DNA of 61,522 nucleotides, from assembly GCA_016793115.1 (NCBI GenBank), contig JAEUIN010000341.1, positions 1 through 61,522 of the forward strand, in the 5' to 3' direction. A program made the translations under genes and the position numbers. The DNA comes from Planctomycetaceae bacterium (GTDB lineage Bacteria > Planctomycetota > Planctomycetia > Pirellulales > PNKZ01). Each line of letters starts with the position of its first letter. Positions within the stretch are counted from its first letter, which is position 1. Below, piece by piece: positions 17,523 through 27,135 of the stretch. Under the pieces are notes generated by a model that ran no database searches, was not told the origin of the DNA, and saw nothing but the letters and a program-made list of their open reading frames with translations.

Positions 17523-17587
17523 GGGCGGCACTGCCGGCTTGCCCACCGGTGTTTGCAGCATTGGTGGACGAGCCACTAGTGCCACCC
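17523..17587. repeat. 29-nt-arm palindromic repeat, intergenic copy
   Basis: Arms 17523-17551 and 17559-17587 (GGGCGGCACTGCCGGCTTGC... and its imperfect complement) surround a 7-base loop. Same arm length and consensus as the copy inside uvrA at 21387-21469. It lies between two convergent gene ends. Confidence 0.8.
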
Positions 17588-17609
17588 GGTCATCAGATTA
17601 AGATCGGCG

Positions 17610-18587
17610 CTAGCTCGGCTTCTTCAGCAGTGCCGCGATTTGCCGCTCGAGCTCCGCCGCTTTGGCTTGTGCTTCCTCGAGCGGTAGTCCGGCTTTCACG
17701 CCCGGGCGTTTGTGGCCGGTTTTGGTGAGCCAGGCGTCGTGCATCAGGGCGAGGCGCTGCTTGACGAGCTTGAGCACGTCGGCGTCGAGATCGCTTTCGC
17801 CGTCGTCGGGAATCGGGGCCGGTTCGCCGAGCGCGCCGAGATGCACGAGCAGGGCGTCGGCGATGACGCGATGCCCGATGTTGTTGGGATGCACGCCGTC
17901 TTTGGCGAGCGTGAACATCGGATCGGTCTTGCGCCGCTCGGCGATCAAGGCGTTCAGCGGGCCGTGCGCGTCGCAAACGTCCCAACCGTCGGCGCGTTTC
18001 GAGACGAGCCATTCGGCGTAGGCGTCGAGCACTTCGTTGTAACCGGCGTAGGGCTGTTCGTAGACGTCGCGGCCGGCCGGCAAGACGCGGGCCGCGATCG
18101 GCAGCGGATCGAACACCGGCGGCGTGATGTGCAGCACGCGGGCATTCACGGCCGAGGCCTTCTTGCGAAGGAGTTCCATGCCGTCGCGGTATTTGGCGAA
18201 ACGCTCTTCGGCGAGCGGATGGTAGATGCCGCAGTTCATGCCGTAGCAGGCGACGACCAAGTCGGGCTTCGTCGCCGCGAGCACGCGCTCGAGGCGCTCG
18301 TGAACGTCGGGGCGCGGAAATTGCCCGCCGGCGTGGCCCGGTTCGGAGAGTCCGGAGACGGTCTCGCTCGACAACCCGCAGTTGATGAATTCGACGGCGA
18401 AGCTCGGATCGCGCGTGCGCAGAAACGTTTCGACGTAGGCGATGTACGTTCCGGCGTGGGTGATGCTGTCGCCGAGAAAGACGACGCGTTTGACGTCTTT
18501 GAGGCAATCATGCTTCGCCGCCGGTTCGGCGGCCGCGAGAAGTGAAGCGGAGAGGCAAGCGACGGCGACGACGATGAGACGGAGCAT
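17610..18587 (-). CDS. Secreted SGNH/GDSL hydrolase
   Basis: 325 residues with a signal peptide ending near LAAAEPAA. SGNH blocks in order: VVFLGDSITHAG (catalytic Ser), a Gly/Asn region around SSETVSG, YGMNCGIYHP (oxyanion Asn) and DGVHPNNIGH (catalytic Asp-x-x-His). Members are esterases or carbohydrate deacetylases outside the cytoplasm. The C-terminal ~50 residues are Ala/Lys-rich and helical (LEEAQAKAAELERQIAALL). Substrate unknown. Confidence 0.85.
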   Translation of the reverse strand: MLRLIVVAVACLSASLLAAAEPAAKHDCLKDVKRVVFLGDSITHAGTYIAYVETFLRTRDPSFAVEFINCGLSSETVSGLSEPGHAGGQFPRPDVHERLERVLAATKPDLVVACYGMNCGIYHPLAEERFAKYRDGMELLRKKASAVNARVLHITPPVFDPLPIAARVLPAGRDVYEQPYAGYNEVLDAYAEWLVSKRADGWDVCDAHGPLNALIAERRKTDPMFTLAKDGVHPNNIGHRVIADALLVHLGALGEPAPIPDDGESDLDADVLKLVKQRLALMHDAWLTKTGHKRPGVKAGLPLEEAQAKAAELERQIAALLKKPS

Positions 18588-18713
18588 GGGAGCGACTCGG
18601 TGGTTTTGCGCGGCGGGCGATTTGCGTTAGGATGCGTTACCCTAGTCGCAACGTCAACTGTTTCGCAGCGCGGCCCTCACCCCACCCTGCGGTTCACGAA
18701 AGCGAGACACGGC

Positions 18714-19148
18714 ATGAGCAGCGAGCGCGTCGCCACGGTTCGTCCGATCGAAGAGAGCCAAGCTTCCGGCAAGGTCGCCGAGATCTTCGCCGATATTCGC
18801 CGGACGAAAAACATCGACTTCGTGCCCCTGTTTTGGCGGACGCTCGCCGTCAACGCGCTGGAATTGGAACTTGTGTGGACGTCGCTCAAGCGCCTCATGC
18901 ACCCCGAGGCCGAAGGCCGCGAAGGGCTGCTCGACGCGAAGACGCGCGAGATCATCGCCTTGGTCGTCTCGGCGACGAACGGCTGTTCCTATTGCGTGAA
19001 CTCGCACACGACGGCGCTCCGCAAACTCGGGCTCTCGACCGCGGCGCTCGGCGAAGCGCTGGCGATCGCCGGACTGTTCAATATGACGAACGCCCTGGCC
19101 GAGGGTTTCCAGATCGCCCCCGACGTGCTGCCGCCGCTCGCGGATTAG
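18714..19148 (+). CDS. AhpD-like carboxymuconolactone-decarboxylase-family protein
   Basis: 144 residues from ATG 18714; the open frame extends to 18600 but the upstream part reads through low-complexity spacer. The core LDAKTREIIALVVSATNGC... carries Cys-Ser-Tyr-Cys followed by VNSH, the peroxidatic CxxC-x3-H motif of alkylhydroperoxidase AhpD. These proteins reduce peroxides with the help of a dihydrolipoyl partner. No AhpC gene adjoins. Cytoplasmic, no signal peptide. Confidence 0.82.
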   Translation: MSSERVATVRPIEESQASGKVAEIFADIRRTKNIDFVPLFWRTLAVNALELELVWTSLKRLMHPEAEGREGLLDAKTREIIALVVSATNGCSYCVNSHTTALRKLGLSTAALGEALAIAGLFNMTNALAEGFQIAPDVLPPLAD

Positions 19149-19196
19149 GCGGAGAGGCGCTGATGGGCAAGCCGCCGGGGGCGCGCAGAAAATCGT

Positions 19197-19703
19197 CTAT
19201 TGCCCGGCCGGCTTCCGTCCGCCGGGGAGCACCGGCTCGACTTCGACGTCGGGCCGCTCTTGCCGGCGCTGTTGCTCGCGCCAGTCGAGCACCGCTTGCC
19301 GTGTGAAAAACACGGCCTGCAGCGTGAACAGCACGAACAAGATGAACGTCAGCCGGTAGCGATGCGCGTCGTTGCGATAGGCGAGCGTCGCCCCAAGGAT
19401 GAGAAACCAGAGTCCGAACAGAAACAAATAGAACGAGCCGAGGTTGCCGATCTGCTCGGCCAAGACGAACATGCCCCCCTCGGTGAACAGCGACATGAGG
19501 GCATAAGGCGCGTTCAGAAAGTCGACCACCACGACGCGCAGCGCGTCGAGCGGCAGGCCGTCGTTGAAACGCTCGCGCGACGCCACATACGCCGGTGCGA
19601 CGCCCGGTGCGTACACGGCGAGCAAGTTGGCGAAGTAAAACGTCCAGAGCGAACGGCGCGGGCGAGTCGGCGAAGGTTCGACGCGGTCGGGCGTGTCGCT
19701 CAT
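19197..19703 (-). CDS. Hypothetical membrane protein
   Basis: 168 residues from ATG 19703 (an in-frame TTG lies at 19721). About three hydrophobic segments: LWTFYFANLLAVYAPG, FYLFLFGLWFLILGATLAY and LTFILFVLFTLQAVFF, then an Arg/Gln-rich tail. No family is recognised. Its 3' end faces the AhpD-like gene. Confidence 0.65.
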   Translation of the reverse strand: MSDTPDRVEPSPTRPRRSLWTFYFANLLAVYAPGVAPAYVASRERFNDGLPLDALRVVVVDFLNAPYALMSLFTEGGMFVLAEQIGNLGSFYLFLFGLWFLILGATLAYRNDAHRYRLTFILFVLFTLQAVFFTRQAVLDWREQQRRQERPDVEVEPVLPGGRKPAGQ

Positions 19704-19893
19704 AAACGGCTGCGGCTGCAAAAAGACGAAAACCGGGTGCCGGCATCATACCGCATTTCGGCGTTTGCCGCTCGCGTCCCCCAGTCTCGCGGGAGCTTGA
19801 ATAATGATTGGCCGCGGCTTGTCGCCGCAGTAGGTCGGCTCCTACAATTCAGGATTCGAATTCACTACGCGTAACGGATTGCTACAAACGCGA

Positions 19894-22800
19894 ATGGCAG
19901 CCGACATCGTCATCAAAGGGGCCCGCGAACACAATCTTCGCGACGTCTCTCTTACGCTCCCCCGCAACAAGCTCATCTGTTTGACCGGGGTGAGCGGGTC
20001 GGGCAAGAGTTCCTTGGCGTTCGACACGCTGTATGCCGAAGGGCAGCGCCGCTACGTCGAAAGCCTGTCGAGCTTCGCCCGCCAATTCTTGGGGCAGATG
20101 CCCAAGCCCGACGTCGATCTGATCTCCGGGCTTAGCCCGTCGATTTCGATTTCGCAAAAGACGAGCGGGCAGAATCCGCGCAGCACCGTCGGCACGATCA
20201 CGGAGATCTACGACTACTTGCGCGTGCTGTTCGCCCGCTGCGGCGAAGGCCACTGTCCGCAATGCGCAAAACCGATCACGGCGCAAACCCGCGAGCAGAT
20301 CATCGACCGGATCGGCACGCTGGCCGAAAAGACGAAGTTCAGCCTGCTCGCGCCGGTGGTCCGCGCGCAAAAAGGCGAGCATCGCGATCTGTTCGAAGAC
20401 TTGCTGAAGCAGGGGTTCGTGCGAGCCCGCGTCGATGGCGAGACGATTTCGCTTTCGTCGCCGCCGTCGCTCGATCGGCAGATGCGGCACAACATCGAAG
20501 TGGTCGTCGACCGGCTCACGGCCGGGCCCGGGCTGCGCACTCGATTGGCTGAAGCGGTCGATTTAGCGCTGAAGATCGGCAAGGGCAACATTGTCGTCGC
20601 CGTCGAGCCGGAAGAGGAGAAAGGCGCTAAGGGGAAGGGGAAGCAGGCGGCGCCGCCCGTGCCGCAAGATGAGTTCGATGCCGAGGCCGATGCCCCGGCC
20701 GACGACGACGAGGCCCCGAGCGCCGAAGGACGCAAAGGGGCGGCCCGCTTGGCTCGCAACCCGAACGATTGGAATCTCTCCGCGCACTACGCCTGCACGT
20801 CGTGCGGACTGAGCTTCGAGCCGCCGACGCCGCAACTCTTCAGCTTCAACAGCCCGCAGGGGATGTGCCCGGAGTGCGACGGGCTCGGCGAAGTGTTCGG
20901 CTTCGACGTCGACCTGATGATTCCGAACAAGGGGCGCTCGTTCAAGCAAGGGGCGATCGAAACGATCGGGCCGTGGGCCGATCTCGGGCGTTGGCGTCGG
21001 CACATCTTTCAAGGCGTGGCCGACACGCTGGAACACAAACTCCAACTCGAAGAAGGAACGATTCTCGAGACGGCCTGGGAAGAACTCGCGCCGGAGTTGC
21101 AGCAGCAGTTGCTCTACGGCACCGGCGACTTGCACATCACATACACCTGGCGGCAGGGGCCGTCCGGCCACAAATACGGCGGCAAATACGAAGGCATCAT
21201 TCCCGAGCTGACTTCGAAGTACAAGCAGTCGAAGAGCGGCATGCAGCGCCGCGCGCTGGAAAAATACATGCGCACGCAAGGCTGCACGGCCTGCCACGGC
21301 GCACGCTTGAATCCGCAAGCCCGCGCGGTGACGCTGACGACCAAGCACCCGCGGTTCACGGCGATCGACGTGGGAAGTAGCGGTTTGGGTGGCACTGGTG
21401 GCTCGCCCACCAGTGTTTCTAAGGGCGTCAAGAAAAAGCCCACTGGTGGACAAGCCACCAGTGCCACCCAGACGAAGAGCGCGCTGAGTTTGCCGGAAAT
21501 CTGCTCGCTGAGCGTTTCGGACTGCGTCGACTTCTTCAACGAACTCGAACTCGACCAAGTGCGTCAGACGATCGCCGGCGAGGTGCTCAAAGAAATCCGC
21601 GGCCGACTCGGGTTTCTCACCAACGTCGGCCTCGAGTACCTGACGCTCGATCGCACCGCGCCCACGCTCTCGGGAGGCGAATCGCAGCGCATTCGCTTGG
21701 CCGGCCAGATCGGCTGCGGCTTGGTCGGCGTGTTGTACATCTTGGACGAGCCTTCGATCGGCTTGCACCCGCGCGACAACGATCGCCTGCTCGGCACGCT
21801 CGAACGCTTGCGCGACTTAGGCAACACGGTCGTCGTCGTCGAACACGACGAAGACACGATGCGAGCCTCCGACTACTTGATCGACTTCGGCCCCGGCCCG
21901 GGCGTGCGCGGCGGCGAAGTGGTCGTCGCCGGCGACTACGAAAAAGTTTGCAACGAGCGGCGGAGCCTCACCGGGCAGTTCCTCTCGGGCGAGCGGAAGA
22001 TCGCGATTCCGGAGAAGCGGCGCGCGCCGGGCGAGAACAAGCTGACGATCGTCGGTGCGGCGGCGAACAACTTGAAGGGAATCGACGTCGAGATTCCGCT
22101 CGGGCTGTTCGTCTGCGTCACCGGCGCGAGCGGTTCCGGCAAAAGCTCGCTCGTGAACGACATCCTCGTCGAAGCGCTCAATCGCGATTTGAACGGCGGG
22201 CTCGGCAATCCCGGCGCGTTCGAGCGGATGGACGGACTCGATAAGCTCGACAAGCTCATCTCCATCGACCAGTCGCCGATCGGTCGCACGCCGCGTTCGA
22301 ACCCCTCGACCTATATCAAGGTGTTCGACGACATTCGCAAGCTCTACGCGCAACTGCCGGAGTCGAAGGCTCGCGGCTATCAGGAGGGGCGGTTTAGCTT
22401 CAATGTGGAAGGCGGCCGCTGCGAGGCTTGCGAAGGCAACGGCTCGACTCGGCTGGAGATGGATTTCTTGGCCGACGTATGGGTGAAGTGCCCGGTTTGC
22501 GACGGGCACCGCTTCAACCGCGAAACGCTGCAAGTTCGCTTCAAAGGGAAGAACATCTCCGAAGTGTTGGAGATGGACATTCAAGAGGCGCTCAAGCACT
22601 TCGAAAACATTCCGGCCGTCGCGCACAAGCTCCAGACGCTGCACGACGTCGGGCTGGATTACTTGAAGCTCGGTCAGCCGTCGCCGACGCTCTCCGGCGG
22701 CGAGGCGCAGCGCGTGAAGCTTGCGCGCGAGTTAGTGAAAAAGAGCACCGGCCGCACGCTCTATCTGCTCGACGAGCCGACGACCGGCCTGCACTTCGCC

Positions 22801-25800
22801 GACATCAGCTTGCTCTTGAAGGTGCTGCACGACTTCGCCGAGGCGGGCAACACGGTGCTCGTCGTCGAACACAATTTGGACGTGATTAAAACGGCCGACT
22901 GGATCATCGACCTCGGGCCGGAAGGCGGGGCGGGCGGCGGGCGAATCATCGCGCAAGGCACTCCGGAGCAAGTGGCCGCGGTCGCCGAATCGCACACCGG
23001 GCAGGCGCTCAAACGCTTCCTTTACGGCGAGGGACATAAGCAAGCCTTGGCGGCGAAGGCGGGCGCCAAGCCGCGGGCGCGTGTGGCCGAAGCCAAGGCG
23101 ATCAAGGTGCAAGGGGCGCGGCAGCACAACTTGAAATCGGTCGACGTCGAAATTCCGCGCGACCAGATCACCGTCTGCTGCGGCCCTTCCGGCTCCGGCA
23201 AAAGCTCGCTGGCGATGGATACGATTTACGCCGAAGGGCAACGCCGCTACGTGGAGAGCTTGAGTTCGTACGCGCGGCAGTTCGTCGGCCAAATGCAGAA
23301 GCCGCAACTGGAGCACATCGAAGGACTCTCGCCCGCGATCGCGATCGAGCAGAAGCATCTCGGGCACACGCCGCGCAGCACCGTCGGCACGGTGACCGAG
23401 ATTTACGATTACTTGCGGATTCTGTTTGCAAGGCTGGGGCATTCTTATTGCCCGACGTGCGACATTCCGATCGGCACGCAAACGGTCGACCAGATCGTCG
23501 ACAAGATCATGCAGGAGCCGGACGGGACCAAGATCTACATCATGGCCCCGCAAGACGTACAGGTCGGCGAGAAGTACGAAACGCTGTTCGAAGACATGCG
23601 CGCCCGCGGCTACCAGCGGATGCGGGTCGACGGCAAGACGTTCGCCGTCGAGGAGCCGCCGGCGATCGATCGGCGGCGGAAGCACGTCGTCGAGGTGGTC
23701 GTCGATCGTTCCGTCGTACGGGCCAACGCCCGCTCGCGGATCGCCGACAGCGTGGAGAGCGCGCTCGATCTCGGCCGCGGCGTGATTCACGTCGCCTATG
23801 TCGACGATGCGATGCCGGAAGAGAAATGGCGCGTCGAACCACATAGCCGGCACATGTCGTGCCACAAGTGCGGTCGCAGCTTCGAGCCGCTTTCGCCGCA
23901 CAACTTCTCGTTTAACAGCGCGCTCGGCTGGTGCCAGAGCTGCGAAGGTCTCGGCATTCAGACCGGGGCGAACCCCGCGGCGCTGCTCAACGATCCGAAG
24001 CTGACGCTGGCCGACGGGGCGATCGCCTTGTGGCCCAACGCCAAGCATCCGCTCTTTAAGCCGATGTTGCAGGCCCTGGGTGTGCACCTCGGCGTGCCGA
24101 CGAACGTCCCCTTCGAATTGCTCGGCGCGAAGGCGCGGCGGGCGATTTTCCACGGACGCGGCGAAGATTGGGTCGAGGTGCCGGCGAGCGCAACGACGCC
24201 GGCTTTCAAGTTTCAATACAAGGGCCTGTACCCGGCCTTGGAAGAGGCGGCCCGCCTGTCGCCGGCGTTGCGCGGCAAACTCGATCACTTGGTCGACGAA
24301 GTGGAATGCTCGATTTGCGGCGGAGCGCGGTTGCGCGACGACGCCGCGGCCGTGCGGTTCCGCGACCGGACGATCGACGAAATCTGCCGCACCCCGCTCG
24401 GCTCGCTTTTGGAATGGGTCGAAGGTTTGAAGCTCGCCGGGAGCGAGCGCAAGATCGCCGGCGAACTGTGGCGCGAGATTCACAACCGGCTCCGGTTCTT
24501 GGTCGACGTCGGCTTGGAATATCTGACGATCGGTCGCTCCGCGCCGACGCTCTCGGGCGGCGAGTCGCAACGGATTCGCTTGGCGAGCCAGGTCGGCAGC
24601 GGACTCACCGGCGTGCTCTACGTGCTCGATGAACCGACGATCGGGCTGCATCCGCGCGACAACCTGCGCTTGATCAACGCGCTGTTCAAACTGCGCGACC
24701 TCGGCAACACGCTGCTGATGGTCGAGCACGATAAAGATGTGATCGCCGGGGCCGATCAACTGCTGGACTTCGGCCCGCGGGCGGGCGTGCACGGCGGCGA
24801 AGTCGTCGCGCGCGGCACGCCTGAGGAAGTGGGCAAGCAAAAGAAATCGGTGACGGGGCCGTATCTCTCCGGCACGAAAGCGATTGCGATTCCGAGCAAC
24901 CGGCGGATCAGGGCGGAGAGCGGAGGGAAGGCGGAAGCGAAGAAGCCTGCGGCGCCCGCGAAGGGGAAGAAGAAGCAACTTGATCTGCTGACGGACTTCG
25001 GGCCGGCGGTGGAATTGAAGAATTCCGGTGCGGAGTTGCTGGAGATCGTCGGCGCGTCGCACAACAACTTGCGGCATGTCGACGTGCAGATTCCGCTCGG
25101 CACGCTCACGGTGGTGACCGGCGTGAGCGGTTCCGGGAAGAGCTCGCTGGTGGAAGACGTGCTCTACAACAGCTTGGCTCGCACGCTGCACCGAGCGCGG
25201 ACGTTCCCCGGCAAGCACGACAAGCTCAAGGGCGTACAGCAGATCAATAAGGTGATCCGCGTCGACCAATTGCCGCTGGGGCAAACGCCGACGTCGAACC
25301 CGGCGACCTACACCGGCGTGTTCGATCAGATTCGCACGCTGTTCGCCAACTTGCCGGAATCGAAGCTCCGCGGGTACACGCCGCGCCGGTTCAGCTTCAA
25401 CGTGCCCGGCGGGCGCTGCGAGAAGTGCGAAGGCAACGGCCAACTGCGGATCGAGATGCACTTCCTGCCCGACGTGTGGGTGGAGTGCGACGAGTGTCGC
25501 GGCAAGCGGTACAACCCTGAGACGCTGGCCGTGCAGTTTCGCGGCTGCTCGATCGCCGACGTGCTCGACATGCCCGTGGGCAAAGCGCTGGAGGTGTTTC
25601 AAAACATCCCGCAGATTCGCAAAATCCTGCAGACGCTCTGCGACGTCGGGCTCGACTACGTGACGCTCGGCCAACCGGCGCCGACGCTTTCGGGCGGCGA
25701 AGCGCAACGCGTGAAACTCGCCGCGGAGCTCTCACGGCCCGACACCGGCCGTACGCTTTATCTGCTCGACGAACCGACGACCGGCTTGCACTTCGACGAT

Positions 25801-27135
25801 TTGGCGAAGCTGTTGGACGTGCTGCAGCGGTTGGTCGATTTGGGTAACTCGGTCGTCGTCATCGAGCATAACCTCGACATCATCAAGTCGGCCGACTGGC
25901 TCATCGACATGGGACCGGAAGCCGGCGAGGGGGGCGGCTACGTCGTCGTCGCGGGCACGCCGGAGCAAGTGGTGGCGCATGCCGAAGCGTGGCAAAAGCA
26001 GGAGAAGAACGCGAGCCGGGAGCGTAAGCGACCGGAGTCGGCGAAGGCCGCCGGAGAGCAACGCTTGCTTCGTTCCTATACCGGCGAGATGCTCGCGCCG
26101 ATTCTTGCGGCCGGGCCGTATGAAGAACGCAAGCCGTACGATCCGCTGGCCGCCGAGCAGCCGCGCGTCGACGACGTCGATCTGGACGAAGTCGGCGAAG
26201 AGGCGCAGATGCCGTGGGAGGCCGACGGTCGCCGCTGGCACACGGTCGATCGCGTCGCGCGCAACGGCAAGCCTTGCCGCTGGGAAGGGCGCATCCTCTC
26301 GGCGGTGATCGACAAAATTCACGAACTCGGCGAGTTCGCGCCGACGAACTTCAACAGCCGGACGATCGTCGAAATCACCGGCGAGAAAAAGTCGGACGGA
26401 TGGTTCTTCCACGCCTCGACCGGCGAAGAGTGGCTCTTGAAGCTGAAATTCCGCACGGCCAAGAGTACGTTCAAACGCGACGACGTGGTGCAGCAGCTCA
26501 ACTTGAAGCCCCTCAACGAAATGCCCGACTTGCCGGTCTACGGCACCGAGCCGCGCGTGAAGTGCAAGAACTTGCGCGGCCCTTGGCAAGAGGTTCAGCT
26601 CCAGGTTCACTCGTTCGACGAGATCGACAACGCGGCGTTTTGGAAGTTCGTCGAAGCCGCGGTGCGCGGGTTTCAGAAGTTCGCCGACCGGGTGCAATTG
26701 AATCCGGCCGACGTCATGCCGTGGAAGGTGCTCGGCCAGAAGTGGCACTTTGCCCGCAAGGGTTTCCCGCCCGGCAAGAAAGTGGCCTGGGATTCCGAAG
26801 TGCTCGAAGAACTCTGCGAGCTATTGAGCGACACGGCCGAAGGGCAGTTCCTCTGGAACAATCAGCAGCTCATCCACTTCTGCTTGAAGGGGAAGAGCGA
26901 ACCGTGGGCCACGGTGTATACGAAGAAGCCGGCCGCGGTCGAACTGCATCTGAACGGCCCAAAAAATAAGTTCGCGCTGGGCCGCGTGACGACTCTGGGA
27001 TCCGCGCCGTCGATGGATAAAGACCGGCCGGATCGCGACGTCGTTAGATTGCAGTTCGACTCCGTCGAGCAGATCAACGACGAAGCGCTCAGCGACTTCT
27101 TGAACGAACACGCTGAAGCGGCGGGAGGCGGGTAG
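19894..27135 (+). CDS. uvrA: Tandem-duplicated UvrA excinuclease subunit with C-terminal double domain
   Basis: 2,413 residues, over twice the ~940 of ordinary UvrA. Two complete UvrA units are fused, giving four ABC modules. Walker A motifs are GVSGSGKSS (~32), GASGSGKSS (~743), GPSGSGKSS (~1097) and GVSGSGKSS (~1742). Signature TLSGGE-SQR/AQR motifs lie near 590, 930, 1549 and 1929, each followed by LDEP-S/T. Both units keep the UvrB-binding region and zinc Cys pairs (CTSC/CPEC; CHKC/CQSC; CEAC/CPVC; CEKC/CDEC). In nucleotide-excision repair UvrA finds lesions and loads UvrB as a dimer, so the fusion looks like a covalent dimer. Residues ~2040-2413 are an extra region with two similar units, each opening MPW-x3-G-x2-W-H. 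A palindromic repeat lies within codons ~498-525. ATG 19894 is preferred over the TTG at 19879. Confidence 0.93.
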   Translation: MAADIVIKGAREHNLRDVSLTLPRNKLICLTGVSGSGKSSLAFDTLYAEGQRRYVESLSSFARQFLGQMPKPDVDLISGLSPSISISQKTSGQNPRSTVGTITEIYDYLRVLFARCGEGHCPQCAKPITAQTREQIIDRIGTLAEKTKFSLLAPVVRAQKGEHRDLFEDLLKQGFVRARVDGETISLSSPPSLDRQMRHNIEVVVDRLTAGPGLRTRLAEAVDLALKIGKGNIVVAVEPEEEKGAKGKGKQAAPPVPQDEFDAEADAPADDDEAPSAEGRKGAARLARNPNDWNLSAHYACTSCGLSFEPPTPQLFSFNSPQGMCPECDGLGEVFGFDVDLMIPNKGRSFKQGAIETIGPWADLGRWRRHIFQGVADTLEHKLQLEEGTILETAWEELAPELQQQLLYGTGDLHITYTWRQGPSGHKYGGKYEGIIPELTSKYKQSKSGMQRRALEKYMRTQGCTACHGARLNPQARAVTLTTKHPRFTAIDVGSSGLGGTGGSPTSVSKGVKKKPTGGQATSATQTKSALSLPEICSLSVSDCVDFFNELELDQVRQTIAGEVLKEIRGRLGFLTNVGLEYLTLDRTAPTLSGGESQRIRLAGQIGCGLVGVLYILDEPSIGLHPRDNDRLLGTLERLRDLGNTVVVVEHDEDTMRASDYLIDFGPGPGVRGGEVVVAGDYEKVCNERRSLTGQFLSGERKIAIPEKRRAPGENKLTIVGAAANNLKGIDVEIPLGLFVCVTGASGSGKSSLVNDILVEALNRDLNGGLGNPGAFERMDGLDKLDKLISIDQSPIGRTPRSNPSTYIKVFDDIRKLYAQLPESKARGYQEGRFSFNVEGGRCEACEGNGSTRLEMDFLADVWVKCPVCDGHRFNRETLQVRFKGKNISEVLEMDIQEALKHFENIPAVAHKLQTLHDVGLDYLKLGQPSPTLSGGEAQRVKLARELVKKSTGRTLYLLDEPTTGLHFADISLLLKVLHDFAEAGNTVLVVEHNLDVIKTADWIIDLGPEGGAGGGRIIAQGTPEQVAAVAESHTGQALKRFLYGEGHKQALAAKAGAKPRARVAEAKAIKVQGARQHNLKSVDVEIPRDQITVCCGPSGSGKSSLAMDTIYAEGQRRYVESLSSYARQFVGQMQKPQLEHIEGLSPAIAIEQKHLGHTPRSTVGTVTEIYDYLRILFARLGHSYCPTCDIPIGTQTVDQIVDKIMQEPDGTKIYIMAPQDVQVGEKYETLFEDMRARGYQRMRVDGKTFAVEEPPAIDRRRKHVVEVVVDRSVVRANARSRIADSVESALDLGRGVIHVAYVDDAMPEEKWRVEPHSRHMSCHKCGRSFEPLSPHNFSFNSALGWCQSCEGLGIQTGANPAALLNDPKLTLADGAIALWPNAKHPLFKPMLQALGVHLGVPTNVPFELLGAKARRAIFHGRGEDWVEVPASATTPAFKFQYKGLYPALEEAARLSPALRGKLDHLVDEVECSICGGARLRDDAAAVRFRDRTIDEICRTPLGSLLEWVEGLKLAGSERKIAGELWREIHNRLRFLVDVGLEYLTIGRSAPTLSGGESQRIRLASQVGSGLTGVLYVLDEPTIGLHPRDNLRLINALFKLRDLGNTLLMVEHDKDVIAGADQLLDFGPRAGVHGGEVVARGTPEEVGKQKKSVTGPYLSGTKAIAIPSNRRIRAESGGKAEAKKPAAPAKGKKKQLDLLTDFGPAVELKNSGAELLEIVGASHNNLRHVDVQIPLGTLTVVTGVSGSGKSSLVEDVLYNSLARTLHRARTFPGKHDKLKGVQQINKVIRVDQLPLGQTPTSNPATYTGVFDQIRTLFANLPESKLRGYTPRRFSFNVPGGRCEKCEGNGQLRIEMHFLPDVWVECDECRGKRYNPETLAVQFRGCSIADVLDMPVGKALEVFQNIPQIRKILQTLCDVGLDYVTLGQPAPTLSGGEAQRVKLAAELSRPDTGRTLYLLDEPTTGLHFDDLAKLLDVLQRLVDLGNSVVVIEHNLDIIKSADWLIDMGPEAGEGGGYVVVAGTPEQVVAHAEAWQKQEKNASRERKRPESAKAAGEQRLLRSYTGEMLAPILAAGPYEERKPYDPLAAEQPRVDDVDLDEVGEEAQMPWEADGRRWHTVDRVARNGKPCRWEGRILSAVIDKIHELGEFAPTNFNSRTIVEITGEKKSDGWFFHASTGEEWLLKLKFRTAKSTFKRDDVVQQLNLKPLNEMPDLPVYGTEPRVKCKNLRGPWQEVQLQVHSFDEIDNAAFWKFVEAAVRGFQKFADRVQLNPADVMPWKVLGQKWHFARKGFPPGKKVAWDSEVLEELCELLSDTAEGQFLWNNQQLIHFCLKGKSEPWATVYTKKPAAVELHLNGPKNKFALGRVTTLGSAPSMDKDRPDRDVVRLQFDSVEQINDEALSDFLNEHAEAAGGG
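21387..21469. repeat. 29-nt-arm palindromic repeat inside the uvrA reading frame
   Basis: Arm 21387-21415 and arm 21441-21469 match as inverted repeats at 27 of 29 positions across a 25-base spacer. The translated stretch is low-complexity (GLGGTGGSPTSVSKG, then KPTGGQATSATQ) and has no counterpart in normal UvrA, where the strand before the SLPE helix continues directly. The copy at 17523-17587 is the same family. Confidence 0.85.

Noticed and set aside
22732..25707. A 991-residue minus-strand frame opposite uvrA
   Set aside because: Its length follows from the codon bias of uvrA; the translation is repetitive Arg/His/Val-rich and mirrors the duplicated gene.
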